Below are positions 35,112 through 44,142 of a stretch of 64,000 nucleotides of DNA, piece by piece. Source of the stretch: Patescibacteria group bacterium. Its GTDB lineage: Bacteria; Patescibacteriota; Microgenomatia; UBA1406; GWC2-37-13. The stretch is from assembly GCA_025057905.1 (NCBI GenBank), contig JANWUX010000001.1, positions 287,510-351,509 of the forward strand, read 5' to 3'. The position numbers and the translations under genes were made by a program. The notes below the pieces were generated by a model. That model was not told the DNA's origin and ran no database searches. It saw nothing but the letters and a program-made list of their open reading frames with translations. Each line of letters opens with the position of its first letter. Positions within the stretch are counted from its first letter, which is position 1.

Positions 35112-37244
35112 ATGGATTTCCAATATCAAACTCCAGAGGGCCGAGAAAACGTCTTAGAAAAATACACTATTAATCTGACCGAAAAAGCCAGAAATGGTCG
35201 GCTTGATCCGGTAATAGGTCGAGATGAAGAGATTAGAAGAATTATTCAGATCCTTTCACGTCGAACAAAGAACAACCCGATTCTTCTTGGCGATCCTGGA
35301 GTCGGAAAGACAGCTATTGTCGAGGGGCTTGCTCAAAGAATTGTTGACTGCGATGTACCTGATGTTCTAAAAACAAAAGAAATTATCGTTCTTGATCTAG
35401 CTGGTCTTATTGCCGGCTCGGCGTTTCGAGGCGAGTTTGAAAACCGATTGAAAAGATTAACTGATGAGATAAAAAAACACGATAGCAAATACATTCTTTT
35501 CATAGATGAGATTCACACGCTCGTCGGAGCCGGAGCAGCAGAAGGTGCCGTCGATGCTTCAAATATTCTAAAACCAGCCCTGGCTCGAGGCGAGCTTCGA
35601 ACTATTGGTGCAACAACCGTCAAGGAATATCGTCAGTTTATTGAGAAAGACGCCGCTTTTGAAAGAAGGTTTCAACCAATTTTGGTTGATGAACCAACAC
35701 CTGAAGACACCTTGACAATCCTTCGGGGAATCAAGGAAAAATACGAACTTCATCATGGAATAAAAATTACAGATGATGCTTTAATTTCTGCGGTTAATCT
35801 CTCGGTTAGATACATCAATGATAGATTCCTGCCTGACAAGGCGATTGATTTAGTGGATGAGGCAGCCGCAGCGGTCAAAATTGAAATTGATTCAATGCCT
35901 GCTTTTCTTGATCAGATAAAAAGAAAAAAAATTCAAATTGAGATTGAGCTTCAAGCTCTAAAAAAGGAAAAAGGCCTAGAAACAAGAAAAAAAACTCTCA
36001 TGGAGGAGAAAGAAAAACTTGAAAAAGAGTTTGAAGAGCTGAGAAGAAAATGGGAAGAACAAAAAACCCTTGTCGAAAAAATTCAAAAACTTAAACTCAA
36101 ACTTGACGGTTTTCGTCTAGAGCTTGAAAAAGCTGAGAGAGAATTTCTACTTGATCGGGCGGCCGAGTTGAAGTATGGCCAGATTCCTCATATTGAGAGA
36201 CAGTTGCAAGAAGAAGAAAAAAAATGGCAATCAATCCCGGCCGAAGAAAAAATTCTCAAAGAAGCCGTCACAGAAGAAGATATAGCTCGAATTGTGGCTC
36301 GCTGGACAGGAATTCCCGTCGAAAAACTTCTTAAAAGTGAAATTGAAAAACTAGTCAATTTAGAGATTGAGCTGAAAAAAAGAGTTGTCGGGCAGGATAG
36401 AGCTCTGGAAAAGATTGCTAGAGCAATAAGGCGCTCTCGGGCAGGGCTTGCAGAAGAAAACCGACCAATTGCTTGCTTTCTTTTCCTTGGTCCAACCGGT
36501 GTGGGAAAAACCGAAACCGCCAAAGCTCTTTCTGCAATTCTTTTTAATGATGAGAAATCGATTATCCGAATTGATATGAGTGAGTACCAGGAAGCTCACA
36601 CAGTTGCTAGATTGATTGGTGCCCCACCCGGTTATGTGGGCTATGAAGAAGGAGGCCAACTAACTGAGGCGGTAAGACGAAAGCCTTACTCGATTGTTCT
36701 ATTTGATGAAGTTGAAAAGGCTCATCCTCAAATTTTCAACATTTTTCTTCAGATTTTCGATGACGGCCGATTAACCGATGGTAAAGGTAAAACGATTGAT
36801 TTTAAAAACACAATTATTATTCTGACATCAAATCTTGGTAGCGAAGTTTTTCTAGAAAACAAATTATCTTCCCAAGAAAAAGAAAAAAAAGTCTTGGAGA
36901 CAGTTAGAAAATTTTTCAAACCTGAGCTTATTAATCGTCTTGATGCCATAATAATCTACAATCCCCTGAGTAAAGAAATGATGGGAAAAATCATTGAAAT
37001 TCAAATTGAAAAATTAAAGCAAAAACTTAAGAAGCAAAAGGTTGAAATTGAGATTGACGAGAACGTAAAAAAATATCTCCTTGAGGTTGGTTTTGATAGG
37101 GTCTATGGCGCTCGACCTCTTACGAGAACGATTAACGAGCTGATTGTTGATGAGTTGTCTCTCAAACTAATTGAAGGAAAAATCAAGTCAGGAGAAAAAA
37201 TCAAAGTTGTTATCGAATCCGGAAAATTTAAGTTCATTAACTAG
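35112..37244 (+). CDS. clpB: ClpB-type disaggregase lacking the N-domain
   Basis: At 710 aa this double-AAA+ protein starts directly at the first AAA domain ([20 protein letters not shown]), so the usual 150-residue N-domain is missing. Walker A1 is GDPGVGKTA and A2 is GPTGVGKTE. Between them is a long charged coiled coil with [16 protein letters not shown], the hallmark of the ClpB middle domain. [13 protein letters not shown] has no ClpP-binding loop. ClpB rescues aggregated proteins with DnaK. The start is a leaderless-type ATG after a strong promoter. The last 8 bp overlap the HIT gene on the other strand. Confidence 0.9.
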   Translation: MDFQYQTPEGRENVLEKYTINLTEKARNGRLDPVIGRDEEIRRIIQILSRRTKNNPILLGDPGVGKTAIVEGLAQRIVDCDVPDVLKTKEIIVLDLAGLIAGSAFRGEFENRLKRLTDEIKKHDSKYILFIDEIHTLVGAGAAEGAVDASNILKPALARGELRTIGATTVKEYRQFIEKDAAFERRFQPILVDEPTPEDTLTILRGIKEKYELHHGIKITDDALISAVNLSVRYINDRFLPDKAIDLVDEAAAAVKIEIDSMPAFLDQIKRKKIQIEIELQALKKEKGLETRKKTLMEEKEKLEKEFEELRRKWEEQKTLVEKIQKLKLKLDGFRLELEKAEREFLLDRAAELKYGQIPHIERQLQEEEKKWQSIPAEEKILKEAVTEEDIARIVARWTGIPVEKLLKSEIEKLVNLEIELKKRVVGQDRALEKIARAIRRSRAGLAEENRPIACFLFLGPTGVGKTETAKALSAILFNDEKSIIRIDMSEYQEAHTVARLIGAPPGYVGYEEGGQLTEAVRRKPYSIVLFDEVEKAHPQIFNIFLQIFDDGRLTDGKGKTIDFKNTIIILTSNLGSEVFLENKLSSQEKEKKVLETVRKFFKPELINRLDAIIIYNPLSKEMMGKIIEIQIEKLKQKLKKQKVEIEIDENVKKYLLEVGFDRVYGARPLTRTINELIVDELSLKLIEGKIKSGEKIKVVIESGKFKFIN

Positions 37245-37647
37245 TCTCCTTCATCAATTCCTCGCAAAGTCGATTAGCAGTCTGATTCATCAAATCCTCA
37301 GAATACTTTCTTGGTGGCGGAGCAATTGACAGTTCATCAGAAGTTCGCGGTAAAACATGGATATGTGCGTGAGCAATCTCTAAACCGTGAGTAAAATAGT
37401 TAACAAACTCTGGTTTTAGAACTTTAATCATTGCCTGAGTGATTTGGTAAACCACCTGCCAATACTTACAAACGGGCTCAACTTCATAAACCCACCGATA
37501 ATGCTTTTTTGGAATTACAAGAGTATGCCCTAAAACCCGAGGATTAATATCCAAGAAAGCTAAAAACTTATCATTTTCAAAAACTTTATAACAAGAAAGA
37601 GAACCGTTAGCAATCTTGCAGAAAACGCACTGAGTTTGTTTTTTCAC
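37237..37647 (-). CDS. HIT-family nucleotide-binding hydrolase
   Basis: The 136-aa protein has HGLEIAHAHIHVLPR, containing the H-x-H-x-H catalytic triad of the HIT family, with an N-terminal FCKIANG and RVLGHTLVIPKKH. Members hydrolyse or transfer AMP from nucleotides such as adenosine phosphoramidate or Ap4A. The particular substrate is not known. It starts 12 bp after the aldolase stop on the same strand and is probably co-transcribed with it. Confidence 0.88.
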   Translation of the reverse strand: MKKQTQCVFCKIANGSLSCYKVFENDKFLAFLDINPRVLGHTLVIPKKHYRWVYEVEPVCKYWQVVYQITQAMIKVLKPEFVNYFTHGLEIAHAHIHVLPRTSDELSIAPPPRKYSEDLMNQTANRLCEELMKETS

Positions 37648-37659
37648 TTTTTAGGATTC

Positions 37660-38646
37660 TTAACTGCAAGCTGCGGAAACCTTTTGACAGCGCTCAAAAA
37701 AAAGTTTCTGAGCCTCTTTTACATTTTCAGGTTTACCACTCCAGGCTTTCAAAGCTTCTTGTTGGAGAGCTCTACCATAAGAGAAACTCAATCGCCAAGG
37801 AACTTTGTTTTTGTAACGATGATTCATTTCCTTTAAGTAAGTGGTTGCCTCTTCTGGGCCCAGACCACCAGAGAGAAAAACAATTCCCGGCACTTCAGGA
37901 GGGACTGTTTCTCTAAAAACCTTAATAGTTCTGTTCACGATTTCTTCAATTAATGGCTGATGAGAATTATTCTTTCCTGCTAAAACCATGTTTGGTTTAA
38001 GAAGAATTCCAGAAAGATCAACTTTGAACTTTGTTAGCCACTCAAAGACTGTCTCCAGAACCTCTTCAGTTGCTTTTTCACTAACTTCAATGTTATGATC
38101 TCCCTCTAGAACTAAGACTTCCGGTTCGACGATCGGCATCAAACCAGCTCGTTGAGTCATGAGAGCATACTGAGCCAAACCAATAGCATTTGCGACTAGC
38201 ACTGTTTTTGAGGGAAAACTTTTTCCGACTTTATACACCGCCCGCCACTTAGCAAAAACTGCCCCCATAAGTTTGTATTCTTTATATCTTGTCTCAAGCC
38301 GATCGAGACCTAGAGTAAAAGTCTCTTCGCCCTCATTGAACTTGTAAGTTCCCTCATCAGTTTTTATTCCGATGAGAATTCCTTTTACTTTCAAAATATC
38401 ACTGATCATTTTGCCGTTAGGTAATGGATGACGAAGAGTTTCGTCGTACAAGATAATACCAGAGATGTAATTTTCAATCCCTTCAGTCTCCACCATAATC
38501 TGGCGCCAAAGAGATCGATTTTCCAAAGTTGACTCGACACCAACTGCGGCTAGGCGCTTCGTCATCGTTTTTAAACTCTCATCGGCCGCTAGTATTCCTT
38601 TGTTATCGTCGATAAGTTTTCTGGCAATTTCCTGCAGTTGGTTCAT
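37660..38646 (-). CDS. fba: Fructose-bisphosphate aldolase, class I
   Basis: About 328 aa from the ATG at 38646, opening MNQLQEIARKLIDDNKGILA. It contains GILAADESLKTMTKR and GILLKPNMVLAGK, whose Lys forms the Schiff base with substrate, and later GIVFLSGGLGPEEAT, in the order of animal- and plant-type class I aldolases. It splits fructose-1,6-bisphosphate into glyceraldehyde-3-phosphate and dihydroxyacetone phosphate without metal, or runs the reverse in gluconeogenesis. Most bacteria use class II. The longer start at 38709 lies across the promoter and is rejected. Promoter TTGACA-17-TAAACT is shared at its -35 with glpX. Confidence 0.93.
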   Translation of the reverse strand: MNQLQEIARKLIDDNKGILAADESLKTMTKRLAAVGVESTLENRSLWRQIMVETEGIENYISGIILYDETLRHPLPNGKMISDILKVKGILIGIKTDEGTYKFNEGEETFTLGLDRLETRYKEYKLMGAVFAKWRAVYKVGKSFPSKTVLVANAIGLAQYALMTQRAGLMPIVEPEVLVLEGDHNIEVSEKATEEVLETVFEWLTKFKVDLSGILLKPNMVLAGKNNSHQPLIEEIVNRTIKVFRETVPPEVPGIVFLSGGLGPEEATTYLKEMNHRYKNKVPWRLSFSYGRALQQEALKAWSGKPENVKEAQKLFFERCQKVSAACS

Positions 38647-38680
38647 ATTGAGGTTTGGATATCTTAATAGAAATTTTTTA

Positions 38681-38709
38681 AGTTTAATAACTTGACAAAA
38701 CTTTGTCAA
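38681..38709. promoter_or_regulatory. Divergent promoter with palindromic -35 (fba / glpX)
   Basis: TTGACAAAACTTTGTCAA (38692-38709) is an inverted repeat with a 2-base centre. It carries TTGACA on both strands: 38692-38697 for glpX and 38709-38704 for fba. On the minus strand TAAACT follows at 17 bases (38686-38681). On the plus strand only a poor AT-rich -10 is visible near 38717-38722. The perfect arms could also be an operator for a dimeric regulator. Confidence 0.5.
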
Positions 38710-38728
38710 TGATGAAAAATATTAGCTC

Positions 38729-39673
38729 GTGGATAGAAATTTAGCTTTGGAATTTGTCCGAGTAACTGAATCAGCAGCCATTGAGGCGGCTAAATGGATT
38801 GGTCTAGGTGACAAAAAAAAAGCTGATGAAGCAGCTGTTAGAGCGATGAGAGACAGATTTAATCAGATAAATTTTAAAGGAAGAGTCGTCATCGGCGAGG
38901 GAGAGAAAGATGAAGCGCCAATGCTTTATCAAGGAGAGATCGTTGGTAAAGCTCAAGAGCCTGTGATGGATCTAGCTGTTGATCCCCTTGAATGCACTGA
39001 AAGCGTTGCTTGGGGCCGATACAACGCTCTATCTGTCATTGCTGCAGGAAAAAAAAATTCTCTTCTTAAAGCCCCAGATACTTACATGGAGAAACTCGCT
39101 GTTGGCAAGCAAGCAGCAAAAGTAATTGATCTTGAGGAGCCAATGAAAGAAAATCTCACAAAGATCGCAAAAAAACTCGAAAAAAAAATTAGCGAATTGA
39201 CAGTGATGATTTTGGATCGAGAACGTCATCAGTCGCTAATAAGAGAAATCAGATCAATAGGGGCCAGAATTCGATTAATTACTGATGGTGATGTCGCTGC
39301 GTGCATCGCCACCTGCCTACCTGACAGTGGTGTCGATGTCTATGCTGGAATTGGTGGTTCAACTGAGGCAGTCCTAGCTGCCGTGGCGATGAAAATTATG
39401 GGTGGAGAGATTCTCTGTCGATTTAAACCAAGAAATGATCAAGAGGCAAAAAAAATCAAAGAAAGTGGGATTAGTAACCTAAAAAAAATCTTTTCCAGTG
39501 AAGAATTAGCAAAAGGAAAAGAACTCTCTTTTACGGCTACCGGGGTGATCGACGGTCCCCTTCTCGAAGGTGTGAGATTTGAGAAAGATCGAATCGTGAC
39601 TCACTCCATGGTAATCCGAGGCGTCTCCGGGACAATTAGATACATAAAAACTTATCATCATTATTATCAATGA
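38729..39673 (+). CDS. glpX: Fructose-1,6-bisphosphatase, GlpX (class II) type
   Basis: The 314-aa protein starts with a GTG (MDRNLALEFVRVTESAAIEA), the conserved N-terminus of GlpX. IGEGEKDEAPMLYQGE, VDPLECTESVAWG and GIGGSTEAVLAAVA are its metal- and substrate-binding blocks. The second usually reads DPxEGT; here Gly is Cys. The enzyme removes a phosphate from fructose-1,6-bisphosphate in gluconeogenesis, opposite to fba on the other strand. gap and pgk follow on the same strand with 10-15 bp gaps, so the three form an operon. Confidence 0.92.
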   Translation: MDRNLALEFVRVTESAAIEAAKWIGLGDKKKADEAAVRAMRDRFNQINFKGRVVIGEGEKDEAPMLYQGEIVGKAQEPVMDLAVDPLECTESVAWGRYNALSVIAAGKKNSLLKAPDTYMEKLAVGKQAAKVIDLEEPMKENLTKIAKKLEKKISELTVMILDRERHQSLIREIRSIGARIRLITDGDVAACIATCLPDSGVDVYAGIGGSTEAVLAAVAMKIMGGEILCRFKPRNDQEAKKIKESGISNLKKIFSSEELAKGKELSFTATGVIDGPLLEGVRFEKDRIVTHSMVIRGVSGTIRYIKTYHHYYQ

Positions 39674-39688
39674 TTCATTTTCCTTGTG

Positions 39689-40693
39689 ATGCCTAAGATT
39701 GGAGTTAACGGCTTTGGACGAATTGGTCGAGCTTTTACCCGAATCGCCCTCCAGCGAAATCTTGATATTGTCCTAATCAACACAAGAAAAACATCCAATT
39801 CGATGATTCGTTATCTGCTTCAGTATGACTCAGTTTACAGACGCTTCGAGATGGAAGTCAAAGAAGAAAAGGATGGGATTTCTGTCGAAGGAAAGAAAAT
39901 TTTTACCTCACAATCTCCTGAACCAGAAGGTATTCCATGGGAAAATTACGATGTAGAGATTGTCATCGATGCTACTGGCGCTTTTACCACTAAAGCTGAT
40001 CTCGTTAGACACCTTCGAGGTAAAGTTAAAAAGGTAATTCTAACCACACCTGCTAAAGACAAGGAGACTCTCTTTGTTGTTCTTGGCGTTAATGATCAAA
40101 CTTTTGATTTCAAAAATAACTCAATTATTTCCATGGCTTCCTGCACAACAAACTGCGCGGCGCCGATGTTTAAGATCCTTGACGACTATTTTGGAGTTAA
40201 GCACGGCTTTCTGACCACAGCTCATGCCGTCACCGCCAGCCAGAGTATGTTGGATGATGCTAACAAAAAAGCAGATCGGTCGCGAGCCGCCATGATTAAT
40301 ATCATACCCTCAACCACCGGGGCAGCTGAGGGGGTAAGTCGAGTCATTCCTTCTCTTAAAAGAAAAGTCGATGGAATATCATTTCGAGTACCGGTACCCA
40401 CAGGCTCCATCACTGACATTGTAGCTGTTGTAAATAAAAAAACTAGCTCAGACGAAGTTAATCAACTTTTTCTGGAGGCCTCAAAAAGCTCTCTCAAAGG
40501 TATCATTGGTTATGCAGAAGATATTCTTGTCTCTTCCGACATCATTGGTTCCTCTTATTCTTGTTTATTCGACCCTCACTACACCAAAGTGATTGATGGA
40601 AATTTAATTAAGATTCTAGGCTGGTATGACAACGAGTGGGGTTACTCAACAAGACTTGTTGATCTCGTTGAAAAACTTACTGCTTATCTCTGA
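39689..40693 (+). CDS. gap: Glyceraldehyde-3-phosphate dehydrogenase, type I
   Basis: From the ATG at 39689 (334 aa; a GTG lies just before), the product opens MPKIGVNGFGRIGRAFTRIA. The NAD-binding start is complete. SMASCTTNCAAP holds the catalytic Cys, HAVTASQSMLDDANKK the catalytic-His region and YDNEWGYSTRLVD the end motif. It converts glyceraldehyde-3-phosphate to 1,3-bisphosphoglycerate. Middle gene of glpX-gap-pgk. The substrate loop KADRSRAAMINIIPSTTGAA is intact, so activity is expected. Confidence 0.96.
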   Translation: MPKIGVNGFGRIGRAFTRIALQRNLDIVLINTRKTSNSMIRYLLQYDSVYRRFEMEVKEEKDGISVEGKKIFTSQSPEPEGIPWENYDVEIVIDATGAFTTKADLVRHLRGKVKKVILTTPAKDKETLFVVLGVNDQTFDFKNNSIISMASCTTNCAAPMFKILDDYFGVKHGFLTTAHAVTASQSMLDDANKKADRSRAAMINIIPSTTGAAEGVSRVIPSLKRKVDGISFRVPVPTGSITDIVAVVNKKTSSDEVNQLFLEASKSSLKGIIGYAEDILVSSDIIGSSYSCLFDPHYTKVIDGNLIKILGWYDNEWGYSTRLVDLVEKLTAYL

Positions 40694-40708
40694 AAATTTT
40701 TCTTGTAG

Positions 40709-41890
40709 ATGAAAAAAGTCATCTTTATCGATGAAACGGAAATAAAGAACAAAAGAGTTCTTCTGCGAGTTGACTTCAACGTCTCTTTAAATCCAAACTT
40801 CACTATTGCCAATGACGAAAGGATTAGACAAACGTTACCGACAATCAATTATCTTCTCCCAAAAAATAATCGGCTTATTCTTGTCTCTCATCTTGGTCGA
40901 CCCAAACAGTATGAAGAAGCTCTCTCACTAAAAATCATTGTTAATCAACTAAAAAAATATCTGCCCCAAACAGAAATCTCTCTAGTAAAAACTATCGAAG
41001 AGATTCATTTCAAAAACGAACCAATTGTTGTTTTGGAAAATATTCGTTTTTTTCCTGAAGAAAAAAACTATTCAACTCTTTTTGCAAAGAAACTTGCCTC
41101 AGTGGCGGATGTCTATGTTAACGATGCTTTTGGAGTTTGTCATCGAACCGACACCTCTGTCATTGGCCCACCCCTTTTTCTGCCAGCTTTCGGTGGCTTA
41201 CTTCTAAAAAAAGAAGTAACAATGCTTGATAAAGTGATAAAAAACCCAAGGCGGCCAATGTTAGCAATCATTGGTGGCGCCAAGGTCTCAACAAAAATTG
41301 GCCTACTAGAAAAACTTTCTCAACTTGTTGATTATCTAGTAATTGGCGGGGCGATGGCGAACACTTTCTTAGCAACTAAAAATTTATCAATCGGCAAAAG
41401 CGTTTATGAATATGACTTAATAGAGATGGCTCATCGATTCCTATCTAAAGCAATAACTCAAAAACCATATATCCTTTTACCCAAAGATGTTTTAGTGGCC
41501 AAGACAAAAGAAAGTAAAGAAACCCAAACAGTCAAAGTCGACAAGATTCCTCCAGATCACTCAATTTTTGATCTTGGTCCAGAAACCCTCGCTGAAATAG
41601 GTAATATCATTGCTAAAGCCAGGATGATTGTCTGGAATGGCCCAGTAGGCTACTTTGAAAATCCAGTTTTTAGAAACGGCACTGATTTCATCTACTACTC
41701 AATCACTCAAAATCAGAAAGCAATCTCAATTGTAGGTGGTGGCGATACCCTATCGGCAATCTCAAAAAAAGAGTATCTTAATAAGATTACTCATCTGTCA
41801 ACGGGCGGTGGAGCAATGCTTGAATATATTGAAAAAAGTACTCTCCCCGGGATTGAAGCCCTAAAAAAATCCATCAATCACTCTCAATAA
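40709..41890 (+). CDS. pgk: Phosphoglycerate kinase
   Basis: The 393-aa protein has RVLLRVDFNVSL, LVSHLGRPK, VVLENIRFFPEE, AIIGGAKVSTKIGLLE, and the C-terminal SIVGGGDTLSAISK and LSTGGGAMLEYIE. It makes ATP from 1,3-bisphosphoglycerate. Length is normal. It ends the operon and its last 17 bp overlap the end of the convergent DUF192 gene. All key ligands are present. Confidence 0.96.
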   Translation: MKKVIFIDETEIKNKRVLLRVDFNVSLNPNFTIANDERIRQTLPTINYLLPKNNRLILVSHLGRPKQYEEALSLKIIVNQLKKYLPQTEISLVKTIEEIHFKNEPIVVLENIRFFPEEKNYSTLFAKKLASVADVYVNDAFGVCHRTDTSVIGPPLFLPAFGGLLLKKEVTMLDKVIKNPRRPMLAIIGGAKVSTKIGLLEKLSQLVDYLVIGGAMANTFLATKNLSIGKSVYEYDLIEMAHRFLSKAITQKPYILLPKDVLVAKTKESKETQTVKVDKIPPDHSIFDLGPETLAEIGNIIAKARMIVWNGPVGYFENPVFRNGTDFIYYSITQNQKAISIVGGGDTLSAISKKEYLNKITHLSTGGGAMLEYIEKSTLPGIEALKKSINHSQ

Positions 41891-42293
41891 TTTCCACCAC
41901 TTTATTCACCTTCTCTTTTGACCTAACAGAGTAGATATTTTTTGTCTTAAGAATACTTGGAAGTGAATCCTGGCCAACTACTTGATTATCTTTCAGCCAG
42001 TAAATTTTTAGATCAAGATAGGTATCCTTGTTCCAGAAAACCCGGTAATCATAGTCAGGGAAAATAAAAATCATTCCATCAGCGCCTTTTAAGTCCTCTT
42101 TTTTTTTATAGTTCATCAGACCTTTCTGCCATTGTTCAGGAGTAGCTGCCGTCAAAAGTCGATAAACCCGGCCATCGATTTTTAAATAGTAAAAATTCTC
42201 TCTTTTTAATCTCTGATCAAAAAATAAAAAAACTCCTACCAAGGTTACTATGATAATAACAACCACCAAAAAAACAAAACGGCACTTTGTCAT
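41874..42293 (-). CDS. DUF192-family anchored protein
   Basis: The 139-aa protein begins with a membrane helix (about residues 5-27), followed by a DUF192 domain with LLTAATPEQWQKGLMNYKKK and GMIFIFPDYDYRVFWNKDTY, the usual TxxxRxxGLM...GMxFxF...xxFWMKNT pattern with Asn-Lys-Asp in place of MKN. Function is unknown in spite of wide occurrence. It lies convergent with pgk, and 28 bp before tRNA-Pro, which is read the other way. Confidence 0.8.
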   Translation of the reverse strand: MTKCRFVFLVVVIIIVTLVGVFLFFDQRLKRENFYYLKIDGRVYRLLTAATPEQWQKGLMNYKKKEDLKGADGMIFIFPDYDYRVFWNKDTYLDLKIYWLKDNQVVGQDSLPSILKTKNIYSVRSKEKVNKVVEIIESD

Positions 42294-42321
42294 CTAAATT
42301 TGATAAAATTTTAAATTATCT

Positions 42322-42396
42322 CGGAGCGTAGTTCAGATGGTTTAGAACGTGCGCTTTGGGAGCGCAAGGTCGTGGGTTCAAGTCCCACCGCTCCGA
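42322..42396 (+). tRNA. tRNA-Pro (UGG)
   Basis: The acceptor CGGAGCG pairs with CGCTCCG, the anticodon arm TGCGC-TTTGGGA-GCGCA gives anticodon UGG, and the T arm is GTGGG-TTCAAGT-CCCAC. CCA is not encoded. The last 19 bases lie antisense to the 3' end of the triosephosphate isomerase gene. Confidence 0.95.
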
Positions 42397-43037
42397 CTGA
42401 AAGGTTGGACAAGCTCTAAAAGTTTTTTTTTGGGATTTTTAGCCTTGACAAAAGCTGAAGAGAGAATGACGCCACTTGCTCCAAGTAATAAAGCCGCCGC
42501 GACGTCTTTACTCCTTGTTATTCCAGCTCCAATAATTAGTGGCCGATGAATCTTTTTAACTAAAAACCTTATCGTATCTTTCTCCTGGTCAATCATCGGC
42601 ATTCCAGAGGCAATGAACTCTTCTTTCTCATAACCAAGATAATCAGGTTGATACCCGTCAACTCGAATCGCTAAAATAGGTGTGTCAGTCAAAACTAGCG
42701 TTCTCAATGAATACTCTTTGGCTTTCTCGATTGTTTTCTTAATCTCAAGTTTGGAAAGTTTGTGCTCCGAATGATTAATCACGACTCCTTCAGCGCCAGC
42801 TTGTTTAACTGAATAAGGCGAGAGCCAACCAAAGTGCCTCCCTGGATCAATTGGATCGATGTGCTGAGCCCAGACTATAAGACCTAGTTCTCTTTTGATT
42901 CGATAAATATCAGTTGCCTGAGCCACAGGAATAACCTTCACTTTTGTTTTTTCGATTATTTCTTTCACTCCTGAGAGAAGTTTTATTGCCTCGTCACCAG
43001 TAGCTTCCTTGTAGGTTTTTAAAGACAGAAAAATCAT
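42378..43037 (-). CDS. tpiA: Triosephosphate isomerase, archaeal type
   Basis: About 219 aa from the ATG at 43037, shorter than typical bacterial TIM (about 250). The opening MIFLSLKTYKEATGDEAIKL carries the catalytic Lys; INHSEHKL holds the catalytic His and YEKEEFIASG a likely catalytic Glu; IIGAGITRSKDVAAALLLGA is the phosphate-binding end. This short version is the archaeal form. It links dihydroxyacetone phosphate and glyceraldehyde-3-phosphate. The last residues SRSGGT and the stop are encoded antisense to tRNA-Pro. The longer start at 43073 overlaps the previous gene and is rejected. Confidence 0.88.
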   Translation of the reverse strand: MIFLSLKTYKEATGDEAIKLLSGVKEIIEKTKVKVIPVAQATDIYRIKRELGLIVWAQHIDPIDPGRHFGWLSPYSVKQAGAEGVVINHSEHKLSKLEIKKTIEKAKEYSLRTLVLTDTPILAIRVDGYQPDYLGYEKEEFIASGMPMIDQEKDTIRFLVKKIHRPLIIGAGITRSKDVAAALLLGASGVILSSAFVKAKNPKKKLLELVQPFSRSGGT

Positions 43038-43060
43038 AAGATTGAAACTCCGATTAGCGT

Positions 43061-43606
43061 TTATTCTCGACAACAGTCAATAGCTTTCTTGACGATCTGT
43101 CCAAGCTTCTCAAAGATAGAAATCTTTTTTTCTTTTTTTTCTTTTTTGTCTAAAAAAATAATTGACTCCTCATCTTTTTCTTTTCTTTTGAAATTAACTA
43201 AATTAATCATCTTTAGATTTATTCCCCAAAACAAACTGTAAAGTGAATAAGCTTTGTTAAAAAAATCCAACGCCATCTCTCTTTTATTGTTGCTGAGATA
43301 TTTTGTCCCCACTTCAATCAATCTCATTGATGAGGCAAGAAGATGTTTTGAGATACACCAATTTTCTCCCTCGGAATTTTTGACCAGTCTTCTTAAAAGA
43401 ACTTTTCTTATCTCTCTAATTTGATTTAGAAGATCAAGATAAACTTCTTTTTTAGTTTTGGCATAAGTGAAGAAAAAGTGTTCTTCAAGAGAAATAAGAT
43501 TCATAACGGCCAAGGACAAGTCTTCGTCGGAAGATAGATCAAGATTATTCTCTTTCTCTAATCTTTTTATCTTCTCTAAAAATTCGTTAATTTCATTATC
43601 ACTCAT
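43061..43606 (-). CDS. Hypothetical helical protein in the disulfide operon
   Basis: A 181-aa soluble, mainly helical protein has a charged C-terminus (KEKKISIFEKLGQIVKKA) and two Cys residues in DCCRE at the end. There are no membrane helices and no motif I recognise. It overlaps the previous membrane protein gene by 4 bp and lies 23 bp before tpiA, so it belongs to the five-gene minus-strand run. A link with redox chemistry is only from position. Confidence 0.6.
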   Translation of the reverse strand: MSDNEINEFLEKIKRLEKENNLDLSSDEDLSLAVMNLISLEEHFFFTYAKTKKEVYLDLLNQIREIRKVLLRRLVKNSEGENWCISKHLLASSMRLIEVGTKYLSNNKREMALDFFNKAYSLYSLFWGINLKMINLVNFKRKEKDEESIIFLDKKEKKEKKISIFEKLGQIVKKAIDCCRE

Positions 43607-44139
43607 ATGATAAAAAATAAAAATAAACTAATAACTGAGATAAATAAAACTGGAACTATCACCTTCTGATAGTAAAAGAGAGGCTTTTGATGATTAAGTT
43701 TTCGAATTAGTTTATCGGTAATCACTCCAAAAGTGAAAGTAACTAAGCCAAGAATAGTTCCAAAAATTATTTTGTCGATCCCTAAGAATTTATTTTCTAA
43801 AACACTCGCTCTTTTATTAATGATTAAAAACGGAATTGTCGATAACAAGAAAGTAAAAAAGGAAAAAAACTCTCTAAAAAACGGCCTGAGAAACTTCTTT
43901 TTCGCCATCCATTGAGAAAACCAAAAACTCAACGAAGCGACTAAACCACCAAGCCAGATTCCGGTAATCAAATCATCAACTCCAAAAATTCTTGCCAGCT
44001 GGAATCCTGATCCAACAGCAAGCGTACAGATTGGACAAACGGCCATTGAATATTTAAGCTTTGGTAAAGAAAACATAAAAAAAATTAGTAAAAAAAAGCC
44101 TAGCAAGAAGAGTTTTAATCTTTCTATCAAAGAGATCAT
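43603..44139 (-). CDS. Five-helix membrane protein with CPIC motif
   Basis: The 178-aa protein has about five hydrophobic segments. At the end of the first lies AVCPICTLAVGSGFQLARIFG, a CxxC that looks redox-active. The flanking LARIFGVDDLITGIWLGG is unlike known disulfide carriers. It is encoded next to a thioredoxin-like protein and DsbB, so a role in passing electrons or disulfides across the membrane is likely, though unproven. A heme or metal site at the CxxC is another option. Confidence 0.65.
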   Translation of the reverse strand: MISLIERLKLFLLGFFLLIFFMFSLPKLKYSMAVCPICTLAVGSGFQLARIFGVDDLITGIWLGGLVASLSFWFSQWMAKKKFLRPFFREFFSFFTFLLSTIPFLIINKRASVLENKFLGIDKIIFGTILGLVTFTFGVITDKLIRKLNHQKPLFYYQKVIVPVLFISVISLFLFFII

Positions 44140-44142
44140 GTT

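Noticed and set aside
36188..36949. Minus-strand open frames of 111, 99 and 66 codons
   Set aside because: They lie antisense to clpB, whose motifs are certain, and have no family resemblance.
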